A DNA stretch of 64,000 nucleotides from JBFMCC01 sp037445635 (GCA_037445635.1 JBBIKC010000001.1:1-64000), one strand, 5' to 3'; positions 22,687-32,174 are shown, counted from the first letter of the stretch. The notes: generated from the sequence alone by a model not told the origin. Numbers and translations are program-made.

Positions 22687-23935
22687 CGGTTTCCTGAATG
22701 TTTTGTGGTGCCTCGACTGCGCGGTTCAAATCGCCGAATAGTTTTGCAATGCGCGGGTCGGCGGCCTCGGTGCGGATTGGAAGCAGGATGTGGAAGACGG
22801 AGCCCGGCAATTTCTTCTCGTCGTAGCCTTCCGATTCGACCCAGATTGTTCCGCCATGCGCCTCGATGATCCCGCGCGTGATGGACAGACCCAGCCCCGG
22901 GCCGCCGCCCTTGAACTTGGTCTTGCCGCTGGAATGCAAGTCGGCGCGGCCGAGCGTGCCGAACTTCTCGAAGATGCGTTCCTGGTCTTCCGGCGTGATG
23001 CCGATGCCTGTATCCGTCACGGTGATTTCGACGAAGCCCGGCAGGCGCCTGCCGTCCACGGTAATCCGGCCGCCGTCGGGCGTAAATTTTATGGCGTTGG
23101 TCAGGACGTGGTGCAGAGCCTGGAAGATGCGTTCCGGGTCGGCGAAAATCCATTCCTCACTGCCTTCGAATGGACGGATGTCCAAAGTTTGTTTCCGTTC
23201 GCGCGCCGACTTGGCGAGCTCCTTTTCGAGCAGGCTGAGGATGTGGCTGATCCACATCGGCTGGAAATTGAGCGAGAGCAGGTTGTTGTCAATGAGCGAA
23301 ACGTCAATCATGTCGTCCACGATCTGGCGCAGGCGCTGAAGGCCGGTGTTGATGCCTTTCAGGAGCGGGTCAATTTCGCCCTTCTGATCGAACTGTGTGA
23401 CGACGTCCCTCATCATCGAGGCGTAGCCTTCGATCAGCGTAAGCGGTGTCTTGAGTTCGTGCGCCGCGACCGAGATGAAATTGGACTTGCTGCGGTCGAG
23501 GCGCTCCAGTTTTTGCCGCATCTCCGCCAGTTGATTTGAAATGAAATCGACGCGGTTGTCCGTTTCGATGCGGGCAAGGCGTTCGAGGCCGTAGGTGTAA
23601 AGCGGCACAACAGCCGTGAGCAGGTCGAGCGCCTCACGTTCGGTTAGGATTTCGCGGGCGACTTCGTGAGTTAGCGCAATCATTCGGTTGAGCAGGCTGG
23701 AAACGCGATTCTCTCCCCGCTCGAGATCGGTCAACGTTGGTGAATTGGCCCAGTCAACCAGGATGGCGTCCAGCCAGGCCGGATCGCCGGTGATGGCGGC
23801 CTGCGCGAGGATCTCGTAGAATCGTTCGATCTGCTGCTGGAAGTTCTCGCGCACATCCGATCCGCGTGCCAGGTCGCGGGTGACGCGTTGGACCCACGCG
23901 GGACGAATCCGATCGAGCAATTGCTGGACACTCAT
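22646..23935 (-). CDS. Soluble sensor histidine kinase with RsbRD-like N-terminal domain
   Basis: A 429-residue cytoplasmic kinase. Residues 1-125 form an all-helical region resembling the N-terminal domain of RsbR-type proteins, with no obvious ligand site. The HisKA domain has AAHELKTPLT with the phospho-acceptor His159. The HATPase_c domain shows the N box (HHVLTNAIKF), the G1 box DTGIG and GPGLGLSIT. The C-terminal 50 residues are Ala/Glu-rich and of unknown role. No transmembrane segment is visible. A cognate regulator is not adjacent; the gene lies between an M28 peptidase gene and hflX, with which it overlaps by 41 bases, so it may be an orphan kinase. Confidence 0.9.
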   Translation of the reverse strand: MSVQQLLDRIRPAWVQRVTRDLARGSDVRENFQQQIERFYEILAQAAITGDPAWLDAILVDWANSPTLTDLERGENRVSSLLNRMIALTHEVAREILTEREALDLLTAVVPLYTYGLERLARIETDNRVDFISNQLAEMRQKLERLDRSKSNFISVAAHELKTPLTLIEGYASMMRDVVTQFDQKGEIDPLLKGINTGLQRLRQIVDDMIDVSLIDNNLLSLNFQPMWISHILSLLEKELAKSARERKQTLDIRPFEGSEEWIFADPERIFQALHHVLTNAIKFTPDGGRITVDGRRLPGFVEITVTDTGIGITPEDQERIFEKFGTLGRADLHSSGKTKFKGGGPGLGLSITRGIIEAHGGTIWVESEGYDEKKLPGSVFHILLPIRTEAADPRIAKLFGDLNRAVEAPQNIQETDGKEDTATDAPAA

Positions 23936-23980
23936 GCGCCAAGTTTAAGCCCGGTTGGTGATTTTGACAATTTTCCCAGC

Positions 23981-24871
23981 CTAACGGTTTTGACGGGCGA
24001 GCCATTCGAGCAGGACCTCGCCGACAATCTGGAGGCTCTGCTGCGCGACCTTGTCCGGCGTATCGGCGGTTGTGTGCCAGTACTCGTAATCCGTGTCAAT
24101 GATGTCCACGGCCGGGATGCCGGCTTCCAGGAACGGCACGTGATCGTCAATGACGGTGTATTTCGTCTGCGGGACGAAATACCGCTCATAGCCGAGTTCG
24201 GCCGCCACCGCCCAGATCTCGCGCTTGAGCGGCGGGTCGGATTGTTTCTCCATGTACATTTCCAGGTCGGGATCGCCGACCATGTCCACGATGACAACCG
24301 CCTGCGGCTTCAAGTTGAATTCCTCCACAAACAGGCGTGCGCCGATGCTCCAGTCCTCCCACGGCGGGATGCGGCCCTGGTCTTCGGCGTCGAAGAAGAC
24401 GAACCAGACCGGGATTGAGTCCTGCGGCAGGACGCGCGCCAGTTCGAGCAGAACGGCCACGCCGGATGCGCCGTCGTTGGCGCCGGGCACGGGCTGGGTC
24501 TGTTTAGCGGGATCTGGATCACGGTCCGCGAAGAGGCGGGTGTCGTAGTGCGCGCCGATGATGATCTGCGGAGGCACGTCCGACCGGCGGGCGATGACGT
24601 TGCGGATGGGAATCCCGATGAATTTCGCCGTCTGGACCTCCACGATCCAGTTGGCCTCCTGCAACTCCGCTCTCAGGTACTCGATGAGTTTTTGCTGACC
24701 CTCGCTGTCGGGCGTGCGCGGCCCGAACGATACCTGCGCCACCACATCTTCGAAGGCGCGCTGGCTGTCGAATTCGCGCGGGGCTGCCGGGGGAATATTG
24801 CGAAGAAAGTACGCGGTCATGCCTCCTAGGGCGAGCAGGGCCGCAACGGCAAAAAGGATGCGTTTATTCAT
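23981..24871 (-). CDS. M28-family zinc aminopeptidase, membrane-anchored
   Basis: A 296-residue M28 peptidase. An N-terminal hydrophobic anchor (residues about 4-24) is followed by a catalytic domain with the family zinc ligands: His in IIGAHYDTR, Asp in GANDGASGVAV, the Glu pair region FFDAEDQG, Asp in VIVDMVGDPDLEMY and His in VIDDHVPFLEAG. It is expected to remove N-terminal residues outside the cytoplasmic membrane. The ATG at 24871 is preceded by AGAAAGAG; it overlaps the trmFO stop by 8 bases. Glutaminyl-cyclase activity, known for some M28 relatives, cannot be excluded. Confidence 0.9.
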   Translation of the reverse strand: MNKRILFAVAALLALGGMTAYFLRNIPPAAPREFDSQRAFEDVVAQVSFGPRTPDSEGQQKLIEYLRAELQEANWIVEVQTAKFIGIPIRNVIARRSDVPPQIIIGAHYDTRLFADRDPDPAKQTQPVPGANDGASGVAVLLELARVLPQDSIPVWFVFFDAEDQGRIPPWEDWSIGARLFVEEFNLKPQAVVIVDMVGDPDLEMYMEKQSDPPLKREIWAVAAELGYERYFVPQTKYTVIDDHVPFLEAGIPAVDIIDTDYEYWHTTADTPDKVAQQSLQIVGEVLLEWLARQNR

Positions 24872-26225
24872 GGACTCTTTCTGGGGTGTTTGCAAGGATG
24901 GTTTCGAGGTCGCGCGCGGCGCGTTCGGCGCAGGCCGCGGCGCGCTCGCGTTTACCGAGCCGGGCAGGGCTTTCCAGCGGCGGAAGGATGCCGAAATTGG
25001 CCTTCATTGGCTGGAATGTGCCCGCATCGGCATTTGTGATGTAATGGCAGAGCGCGCCGAGCATGGTTGTGGCTGGTAATTGGATCGGCTCCTGTCCCTG
25101 CAGCAGTCGGGCGGCATTCCAACCTGCCAGCAGGCCGGTAGCGATGTTGCCCATGTACCCCTCCACGCCGGTGATCTGCCCGGCGAAGAGCAGGTCGTCG
25201 CGTTGTTTATGCTGAAGCGTAGGCCGCAAAAGGAGCGGCGAGGCGATGAACGTGTTCCTGTGCATCTGGCCATAGCGGACGAACTGAGCGTGTTCCAGCC
25301 CGGGAATCATGCGGAACACCCGCTTCTGCTCCGGGAACTTGAGATTGGTCTGGAAGCCGACGAGGTTGTACAGGTCCCCGGCCAGATTGTCCTGCCGCAG
25401 CTGGACGACCGCGTATGGTCTGCGTCCGGTGCGCGGGTCGGTCAGCCCAACCGGACGCATCGGCCCGAACGCTAGCGATTGATCCCCGCGTTCGGCGATG
25501 ATTTCGACCGGCAGACAGCCTTCGAAGAAACGCTGCGCCCCGGCCTTTACGCCTTTGCGGATCGCCTCTTCGAACGAGCGCAGTTCGATGCGTTCCGCGC
25601 TTTGCAAGGCGCGGACAAACGCCTCGTATTGCGGCCTGTCGAAAGGGCAGTTGATGTAATCGCCCTCGTCTTGTTCACCCGCGCCGTAGCGCGAGGCGCG
25701 AAAGGCGATTTCCATATTGATGCTCCCGGCAGTTACGATGGGCGCGATGGCGTCGAAGAAATACAAATGGTCCTGCCCGCCCAGGGCCGCGATGGAGCGC
25801 GATAACCGTTCCGAGGTCAACGGCCCGGTGGCGATAATCGCCGGCGTGTCGGGAATTTCAGGTGCCTCTTCGCGGACGACCTCGATGTTTGGATGGCTCA
25901 GGACGCGCTCCGTGACCAGCCGCGAGAAAAGACGGCGATCCACGGCCAGCGCGGCGCCCGCCGGCAGGGCCGCCTGTCCGGCGCATTCCAACAGCATGGA
26001 GCCGAGTCTGCGCAATTCCCCTTTGAGGATTCCGGATGCGCGGTCTGGCAGGTTGGATCCAAGCGAATTCGAACATACCAGTTCGGCGAGGTCGCCGGTC
26101 TCGTGTGCGCCGGTCGAAACGGCCGGGCGCATTTCGTACAATCTCACGCGCAGTCCGCGCTGAGCCGCCTGCCATGCGGCTTCACTGCCGGCCAGGCCTC
26201 CGCCGATGACGATCAAGTCGTTCAT
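24864..26225 (-). CDS. trmFO: Methylenetetrahydrofolate-tRNA-(uracil-5-)-methyltransferase TrmFO
   Basis: It makes m5U54 in the tRNA T-loop using methylenetetrahydrofolate and FADH2. The FAD-binding N-terminus is IVIGGGLAGSEAAWQAAQRG, followed by the YEMRP motif and VCSNSLGSNLPDRASGIL, which hold the reported catalytic Cys region. The C-terminal ITGVEGYMGNIATGLLAGWN is also diagnostic. The total of about 453 residues is normal. I chose the ATG at 26225, which puts the FAD loop right after the start, but the ATG at 26243 remains possible as neither has a strong ribosome site. It is divergent from the GAF kinase gene with only 47 bases between. Confidence 0.95.
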   Translation of the reverse strand: MNDLIVIGGGLAGSEAAWQAAQRGLRVRLYEMRPAVSTGAHETGDLAELVCSNSLGSNLPDRASGILKGELRRLGSMLLECAGQAALPAGAALAVDRRLFSRLVTERVLSHPNIEVVREEAPEIPDTPAIIATGPLTSERLSRSIAALGGQDHLYFFDAIAPIVTAGSINMEIAFRASRYGAGEQDEGDYINCPFDRPQYEAFVRALQSAERIELRSFEEAIRKGVKAGAQRFFEGCLPVEIIAERGDQSLAFGPMRPVGLTDPRTGRRPYAVVQLRQDNLAGDLYNLVGFQTNLKFPEQKRVFRMIPGLEHAQFVRYGQMHRNTFIASPLLLRPTLQHKQRDDLLFAGQITGVEGYMGNIATGLLAGWNAARLLQGQEPIQLPATTMLGALCHYITNADAGTFQPMKANFGILPPLESPARLGKRERAAACAERAARDLETILANTPERVHE

Positions 26226-26234
26226 GGGAGGCAA

Positions 26235-26263
26235 TTGTACCATCCCACTGCGGGCGTTATAAT
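26235..26263 (+). promoter_or_regulatory. Promoter for the GAF kinase operon with nearly leaderless start
   Basis: TTGTAC (26235-26240), 17-base spacer, TATAAT (26258-26263). Transcription should begin about three bases before the ATG at 26273, and there is no ribosome site, so translation probably uses a nearly leaderless message. The promoter lies in the short divergent gap next to trmFO. Confidence 0.7.
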
Positions 26264-26272
26264 TGCTTGAAA

Positions 26273-28885
26273 ATGGCGCCGTTCAAGTCACGAATATTGC
26301 ATCTTAAGGAAGCCTGTCAGATCACCGGTGCAAGGTGGGCTGTGCTTGCCCGCCGCAGGAACGGGCGCTGGGAGATCGAATCCGCTGTCAAGATGCGCAA
26401 GGCGGCGGTCGCGGCGTTATCCGGCTGGTTGAATCGCCCGCCGGTGGTTTCGTGGCTGACGTCCGCGCTGGACGAAGGGCGCGCCAACTCACGCCCGCTT
26501 CCGTCCACTCTGGACGGCGGCCGGGCGTTTGCTTTTCCTCTGGAGGATGCCTCCGCTGCGATCCTCGTCGGCGCGGAGCGGTTGCCCGTCCCCATGCAAA
26601 AGGTCTGGCGGCTGGTATCCGCCTCGGTCCGCACCGAAGCGGGCGGTGCGCGTCTTGTCGCTCCCCTCCAGCCCGAAGTTCTGCTTCCCGATCTGCAGGC
26701 GCGCGCGCCCTACGATATGGTGCGTGCCCTCAGCCGCGTGCTGGAGATGTTCACACAGACCTCATTCTTCGAAAGCGGCTGGCTGGCAGTGCGGCGCGGA
26801 GACAGCCTGGAGGTGCAAGCCCAGTGGAATTACCCCGCGCTATCCGGAGCGTCCATTTCGATGGACGAAGGCAGGGTGTGGCGGCGGCTGGCAAGGAGGC
26901 TCGAGCCGATCTTGGTGTATCGCGGCCAGCCCGATTGGCAATTGCTTCCAAATCCAAAGACGCGCGGCGCTATCAAACAATGGGCATTCTTCCCGCTGGT
27001 GATCGGTCAGCGCATGATCGGTGTGGTGGCGCTGGCGCGCAAGAAGGAACTCGAGAAACCCGAACTGCTGGTGATGAAATCGTTGGCGGAACAGGCCGCC
27101 CCGGCGGTCGAGATGATCATCACGTTCGCCGAAATGGCCGACCATCTGCGCCGCCTGGCCGTGCTCAATGATTTCGCTCTGACCGTCTCCTCCGCCCAAA
27201 ATTTGGACCAGATCGCGCGGCGGGTGCTTGCCTTGCTGGCGCGCGCCTTCGGCACCGATCTGCTCTCTCTCTATCTGGTTTCCAATGAACCGCGCCGCCT
27301 GCGCGAATATCATAACCGCGCCGGGAAATTTGTATCCGTCACCGCCGAACTCGGAGGCCACCCTCAAGCGGACGCCCTGGCCGGGGGCAAAATCCTGCGC
27401 GTTCCCGATACGCGTCTGGCCGGTTACCAGCCGGTCCATGAGGGCGCGGCCTCGGCCCTGCTCCTGCCGCTTAAGTATCGCGGCCAGGCCATCGGTTTGC
27501 TGGCGCTGGAAAGTATGCGCCCGGCGGCGTTTACGGTGTATGACGAGCATCTGTTGGTGGTGATTACCAGCCACCTCGCCGGGCTGGTGGAATACAGCCG
27601 CCTGCGCGAAGAAGCGGAAGGCCGCGCCCGCAACCTGGGGTTGATCCATGAAGTGGTGCAGGAGGTCATTGGCCTGACGGATAAACAGGAGGTGGCGCGC
27701 ATCACGGCCAATCTTCTGGCCCAGTATTTCGCCTTTGAACTGGCGGCGGTGCTTCTGGCGGATGAAAATCACAGCCTCTCCATCGGCGGCTTCGGCGGCA
27801 CCAGTGCCGCAGTCGTGGAACGATCCGTTCTGGCGGGAGGTTTTCCTGTGCGCGGCGGAATCACGGCTCGCGTCTTTTTAACCGGCGAGAGTATGCTGGT
27901 GAACGATGTGAGCCGCAGCGACATTTTCGTGCCCATCCGCGGCTGGCAGGCGGGTTCGGAGATGTGCGTGGCTCTGCGCGACGGCGATCAAATTCTCGGA
28001 ATCATTGATGTCGAGAGCAGTCAGAAAAACGCCTTTACGCACAACGATCTGCTGGCGCTCGAATCGCTGGCAGGGATTCTCGCCAGTGTGGTTTCCAGCG
28101 CCGACCAGTACCAGAATCTGCAATCCACCGTCCGTCAATTGCGCAATACGCAGGCCGAACTCAAAACGCGCATCGAAGCCCAGCGTTCGGCCGAAAGCCG
28201 TCTGTTGCAGGCCGCCAAACTGGCGGCCGTCGGCGAGATGGCGGCCGGCGTCGCCCACGAGTTGAACAATCCGCTCACGACCGTTACGGGATTCGCTGAA
28301 TTGGTCCTGGAAGAACTGCCGCGCAATTCAGTTCAGCGGCCCGATCTGGAGTTGATCCTGCGCGAGGCCAACCGCGCCCGTGACGTGGTCCGCCGCCTGC
28401 TCGATTTTGCCCGCCAGACCGAAAGCACGCGCGCCCGCGCCGATCTTAACGAAGTGGTGGAAGATGTGCTGGCCCTCACGCGCCATCTGCTGCATACCAG
28501 CGGAATTCGCTTGAGCACAACCTTGTATCCCAACTTGCCATGGGTCTCAATGGATCGCAATCAGATGAAACAAGTCCTGCTCAATCTCTTTCACAATGCC
28601 ATCCAGGCCATGCCGCAGGGAGGCTTCCTGGATGTCACCACGGCGCTTCAGATCCGCGAGAACCGCCAGTGGGCCACCGTTTCCATCCGCGACAGCGGGC
28701 AGGGGATACCGCCCGGCGTCAAGGAACGAATCTTCGAGCCGTTCTTCACCACCAAAGCCGACCAGGGCGGGACGGGGCTGGGTCTCTCCGTCACCTATGG
28801 AATCGTTACAGACCACGGCGGATTCATGGACGTGGAAAGCGAGCCCGGCCGCGGTGCCTGTTTCAGCGTCTGGCTGCCACTCTAA
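26273..28885 (+). CDS. Multi-GAF sensor histidine kinase
   Basis: An 870-residue soluble kinase. An N-terminal region of about 130 residues of unknown type precedes three GAF modules (about 155-290, 300-440 and 460-610), then a coiled coil with LRNTQAELKTRIEAQRSAE. The HisKA domain has GVAHELNNPLTTV with His662, and the HATPase_c domain has LFHNAIQAM (N box), DSGQGIP (G1) and GTGLGLSVTYG. The 'AHELNNPL' H-box puts it with NtrB/AtoS-like kinases. No transmembrane helix is seen. It is the first gene of a three-gene operon; the next gene starts five bases after its stop. I use the ATG at 26273 rather than the TTG six bases earlier. Confidence 0.92.
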   Translation: MAPFKSRILHLKEACQITGARWAVLARRRNGRWEIESAVKMRKAAVAALSGWLNRPPVVSWLTSALDEGRANSRPLPSTLDGGRAFAFPLEDASAAILVGAERLPVPMQKVWRLVSASVRTEAGGARLVAPLQPEVLLPDLQARAPYDMVRALSRVLEMFTQTSFFESGWLAVRRGDSLEVQAQWNYPALSGASISMDEGRVWRRLARRLEPILVYRGQPDWQLLPNPKTRGAIKQWAFFPLVIGQRMIGVVALARKKELEKPELLVMKSLAEQAAPAVEMIITFAEMADHLRRLAVLNDFALTVSSAQNLDQIARRVLALLARAFGTDLLSLYLVSNEPRRLREYHNRAGKFVSVTAELGGHPQADALAGGKILRVPDTRLAGYQPVHEGAASALLLPLKYRGQAIGLLALESMRPAAFTVYDEHLLVVITSHLAGLVEYSRLREEAEGRARNLGLIHEVVQEVIGLTDKQEVARITANLLAQYFAFELAAVLLADENHSLSIGGFGGTSAAVVERSVLAGGFPVRGGITARVFLTGESMLVNDVSRSDIFVPIRGWQAGSEMCVALRDGDQILGIIDVESSQKNAFTHNDLLALESLAGILASVVSSADQYQNLQSTVRQLRNTQAELKTRIEAQRSAESRLLQAAKLAAVGEMAAGVAHELNNPLTTVTGFAELVLEELPRNSVQRPDLELILREANRARDVVRRLLDFARQTESTRARADLNEVVEDVLALTRHLLHTSGIRLSTTLYPNLPWVSMDRNQMKQVLLNLFHNAIQAMPQGGFLDVTTALQIRENRQWATVSIRDSGQGIPPGVKERIFEPFFTTKADQGGTGLGLSVTYGIVTDHGGFMDVESEPGRGACFSVWLPL

Positions 28886-28890
28886 GAAAC

Positions 28891-30474
28891 ATGAACAATC
28901 CAATCGTTCTTGTCCTCGACGACGAGCCCGGCATCACCATGTTGTGCAAACGCATCCTCTCGCGGGCCGGCTTCGAAACGGCCGCCCTGACCGACCCGCG
29001 CCAGGCGATGAATTTGATCGCAACCCAGAAGATAGACCTTCTGGTTGTAGATATCCGCATGCCCGAAGTAGACGGCTTCGACGTGATCTCATTCGCCCAG
29101 CAGCGCCAGCCCGACATTGCTGTCCTGGTCATGACGGGGTTCGGCACAGTTGAGACGGCCATCCGCGCCCTGCGCCAGGGAGTGGATGGATTACTGCTCA
29201 AACCCTTCCAGCAGGGAGACGAACTGGTTCAAGCCGTGAAACTGGCGCTGGCTGACAATCAGAAAAAACGCGACGCGGCCCGCATCCAGGCTTTGCGGCC
29301 TCTTTTTGCCGTGACCGAGTCGCTGTTTTCCGAGACCCGCCCGCAGCCTCTCCTGGACCTGATCCTGACCGCCGTTTGCGGACATTTACGCTGCTCCCAC
29401 GCCGGCTTCTACCAGTTCTCCGCGGACGGAGATCTGCGCCTATTGGCAGGACGCGGCAGAACCCTGCCCAATCCGAAGTGTAGAAAGGACACCCTCGATC
29501 AGATTGCCGCTCTGGATGCCCCCCTGATTGTGCATACGAATGGACCGGGCGATTCGGGCTTGCAGGCCGAACTATCCCGGCTGGATCTGGGCGGCGCGCT
29601 CTTTGCACCGATTGCCAGGCTGGACGTCCGCAGTATGCTGTTTGCGGGACGTTCCGCCGGGGAATTGCCATTCAGCGACTCGGACCTCGAAATGTTCCTG
29701 GTCCTGGGGCGTCAGGCGGTTATCGCCCTTGAAAACGCGCGGCTGTACGCGGAATTACGCGATTATGTCCGCCGCGTGGAAGAATCCCAGCAGGCTCTCC
29801 TTCAGGCCGAGAAGATGGCCGCGGCCGGGCGGTTGACCGCTTCCATCGCTCACGAGATCAACAATCCCTTGCAGGCTGTTCAGAATTGCATCCATCTGGC
29901 AGGCCGTGACGACCTGCCGCTCGACAAGCGTCAGGAATATTTCAGCCTTGCGAAGGCCGAGTTGGACCGATTGCAAACCACGGTCCAGCGGATGCTCGAC
30001 TTCTACCGGCCCAATGCGGTAAACCCGACGCGCGTGAACGCAGCCGAGCTGCTCAAACATGTTCTGGGGCTGATGTCCCGCCAGTTGGAGGAACGCGGCA
30101 TTCGTGTCAAACTGGATATATCATCCAATCTGCCCGAAATCATGGCCGTCAGCAGTCAGATACAGCAGGTCTTCATCAATCTGATCCTTAATGCGTTCGA
30201 TGCCATGGAACGGGGCGGCGACCTGCGAATCAATGCGCGCCCGGTGCGGGGCGGACTCGAGCTCACTTTTCAAGATAGCGGACCCGGGGTCCCGGCTGAC
30301 AGGCGCACGAGCATCTTCGATCCGTTTTACAGCACGAAGGCCGGGGGGACAGGTCTGGGGCTGACGGTCAGTTACAATATTGTCGCGGCGCATGGCGGCA
30401 CGCTGGATTTGTTGAGCGAACGCGGACCGGGCGCCTGTTTCCGACTCTTTTTACCGTCCGGAGGTGGCACATGA
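28891..30474 (+). CDS. Receiver-GAF-histidine kinase
   Basis: A 527-residue protein with domain order receiver, GAF, HisKA, HATPase_c. The receiver has DDE at 10-12, phospho-acceptor Asp54 (VVDIRMPEVDGF) and a conserved Lys in LLLKPF. The GAF module spans about 150-290. HisKA has SIAHEINNPLQAV with His321, and HATPase_c has LILNAFDAM, DSGPGVP and GTGLGLTVSYN. The order suggests an intermediate relay: the receiver accepts phosphate, probably from the preceding GAF kinase, and controls its own kinase. The frame is open to 28540, but residues before MNNPIVLV do not look like protein and overlap the upstream kinase gene. It overlaps the next gene by 4 bases (ATGA). Confidence 0.9.
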   Translation: MNNPIVLVLDDEPGITMLCKRILSRAGFETAALTDPRQAMNLIATQKIDLLVVDIRMPEVDGFDVISFAQQRQPDIAVLVMTGFGTVETAIRALRQGVDGLLLKPFQQGDELVQAVKLALADNQKKRDAARIQALRPLFAVTESLFSETRPQPLLDLILTAVCGHLRCSHAGFYQFSADGDLRLLAGRGRTLPNPKCRKDTLDQIAALDAPLIVHTNGPGDSGLQAELSRLDLGGALFAPIARLDVRSMLFAGRSAGELPFSDSDLEMFLVLGRQAVIALENARLYAELRDYVRRVEESQQALLQAEKMAAAGRLTASIAHEINNPLQAVQNCIHLAGRDDLPLDKRQEYFSLAKAELDRLQTTVQRMLDFYRPNAVNPTRVNAAELLKHVLGLMSRQLEERGIRVKLDISSNLPEIMAVSSQIQQVFINLILNAFDAMERGGDLRINARPVRGGLELTFQDSGPGVPADRRTSIFDPFYSTKAGGTGLGLTVSYNIVAAHGGTLDLLSERGPGACFRLFLPSGGGT

Positions 30475-31202
30475 AGCCGGCAATTCTGGTGGTGGATGAT
30501 GAACCCGTCGCGCGCCAGTCGCTCTCGGATATTCTGCGGCTGGAAGGATACAGTGTGTCTGCGGTCGCCAACGGGCAGGCCGCCGTCGAATTTGTCCGCA
30601 CCCATCCTGTGGATCTGATGGTGGTGGATCTGCGTATGCCGGGCATGGACGGCCTCGAAGTCGTCCAAGTTGTCAACCAGGTATCGCCGGATACCGAGGT
30701 GATCCTGCTTACCGCTTTTGGTTCAACCGAAACCGCCATTCAGGCCTTACGCTTGCGCATTCACGATTACCTGCTCAAGCCCGCCATGCCGCCGCAGATT
30801 CTGGCCAGCGTGAAGAAGGGACTGGCGCGGCGGGCGGTCCGTCAGCAGGCGCGCGGAGGCGAGGCGGTTGATCTCGAGCAGGGTGTCACCGAGATGAAGT
30901 TAAAAGACGGAACAGTTGTAGACCTTTCCCGCCGTATGATCCGCCACAAGGAGCGCGTGGCGCATTTGACGCCGGCGGAAGGCCGCCTGCTACGCGTGCT
31001 GATCGAGAATCCCGGTAAGGTCTTTTCCCATCGCGATCTGGTGTTGCTTGTTCAAGGTTATGATACGTCCCAGCAGGAAGCGCCTGAGGTTCTGCGCCCT
31101 CTGGTGAGCCGCCTGCGCCACAAGTTGGAAGGATTCCCCTCGCTTTCTCGACGGATTACAAGCGTGCGCGGCACGGGATATGTATATGAGAACGAGGGTT
31201 AA
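30471..31202 (+). CDS. Response regulator, OmpR/PhoB-type winged helix
   Basis: A 243-residue regulator. The receiver (1-120) has DDE at 9-11, phospho-acceptor Asp53 (VVDLRMPGMDG), Thr in LLTAFGST and Lys in YLLKPAM. A linker of about 30 residues leads to a C-terminal winged-helix domain (about 150-243) with LTPAEGRLLRVLIENPGKVF and the late RGTGYVYE hairpin, as in the OmpR family. It is the transcriptional output of the operon with the two kinases. The stop codon overlaps the stop of the convergent EamA gene (a shared TTAA), with no terminator visible between them. Confidence 0.92.
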   Translation: MKPAILVVDDEPVARQSLSDILRLEGYSVSAVANGQAAVEFVRTHPVDLMVVDLRMPGMDGLEVVQVVNQVSPDTEVILLTAFGSTETAIQALRLRIHDYLLKPAMPPQILASVKKGLARRAVRQQARGGEAVDLEQGVTEMKLKDGTVVDLSRRMIRHKERVAHLTPAEGRLLRVLIENPGKVFSHRDLVLLVQGYDTSQQEAPEVLRPLVSRLRHKLEGFPSLSRRITSVRGTGYVYENEG

Positions 31203-32149
31203 TCCTGCGGCCCGAAAGGGATCTCCGGCGGCAGGTCCGGAGGACGGATCCAACTTAGCCAGCCCTCACGGCCGCCCTTCCGGGGCGGGGCGGACTTATC
31301 TGTCCGAACAAGCATCAGGCTCACAATCAGGGCGGCGACGCCAAGCCATTGAATGACGGTTAACTTTTCGTGTAGCCATATATGGCTAATGCTAATTGTT
31401 ACCAGTAATTCTCCCAGACCCAGCAGGGCTGTTTGAATTCCGCCCAGGTGCTTGACGCCAAAGAAGAGCATCAAGCGGGAAGTAAAGGTAACCAGGGTCA
31501 ATCCCAGCACCGGCCACAATCCGCTGGTTGTAGCGGGCAATTGTCGGTCAAACAGCAGATAGGCCGGTACGACCACAGCGCTCATGGCAATGAGCGTATA
31601 TAGTGTTACAGTCGGCGCGGGGACCTCATAGAGCACGCGCTGGTTGATGGGGAGGTGCAGGGCGTACAGGACCGAGGCGCCCAGCATCAGCAACACGCCG
31701 ACCGGATCAACTTGCGCGTTCGGCTCGCGGGTCAGGAGCAGAACGGCGATGGCGGCAAGGCTGATTCGAACGAGAGTCAAACGGGTTGGGAAATGGCGGT
31801 CCAACACGAGCCAGAGCACGACAAAGAGCGGGTAAAGGGAATAGAGCAACTGCCCGATATTTGCGTTCAATCGCGCCAGGGCCATGTAATATAGAATTGA
31901 CCCCAAGCCGTTGATCGCGCCGGCCAGAAAACAGCCAACCAGCCCAACGGGGAAAATGTAGAGGAAAGGACGCTTGAAGAGAACGACGATGAACAGCAGA
32001 AGGATCGCCGCGAGCAATGTCCTGAGCGCCACAACCGTCAGCGGCGAAAATCCCAGGACGATGGCCTGCCTCCCGAGCACAGGCGTCAAACCGAGCAGCG
32101 CGGCGGACGTGAGCGCGGCCTGAATGCCTGCCGCTCGGTTTCTGTGCAT
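31199..32149 (-). CDS. EamA/DMT-family transporter downstream of the threonine synthase fusion
   Basis: A 316-residue transporter with ten hydrophobic segments in two EamA halves (ALRTLLAAILLLFIVV in the first, GIQTALLGLGELLVTISISHIW near the end of the second). The second half ends in TVIQWLGVAALIVSLML, typical of the family. The C-terminal 30 residues (PPRKGGREG...) are hydrophilic, and the first part resembles a translated dispersed repeat. The family contains the threonine/homoserine exporter RhtA. Being 25 bases after a threonine synthase gene, it may export threonine or a relative; this is context inference only. GAGGCGAAAAG precedes the ATG. It is the last gene of the 22-kb operon and stops head-on against the response regulator gene. 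Confidence 0.87.
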   Translation of the reverse strand: MHRNRAAGIQAALTSAALLGLTPVLGRQAIVLGFSPLTVVALRTLLAAILLLFIVVLFKRPFLYIFPVGLVGCFLAGAINGLGSILYYMALARLNANIGQLLYSLYPLFVVLWLVLDRHFPTRLTLVRISLAAIAVLLLTREPNAQVDPVGVLLMLGASVLYALHLPINQRVLYEVPAPTVTLYTLIAMSAVVVPAYLLFDRQLPATTSGLWPVLGLTLVTFTSRLMLFFGVKHLGGIQTALLGLGELLVTISISHIWLHEKLTVIQWLGVAALIVSLMLVRTDKSAPPRKGGREGWLSWIRPPDLPPEIPFGPQD

Positions 32150-32174
32150 CTTTTCGCCTCGTTGCTGGCCGCGC

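Noticed and set aside
28540..28890. A 117-codon N-terminal extension of the receiver-kinase
   Set aside because: It lies out of frame inside the upstream kinase gene, and the receiver starts immediately after the ATG at 28891.
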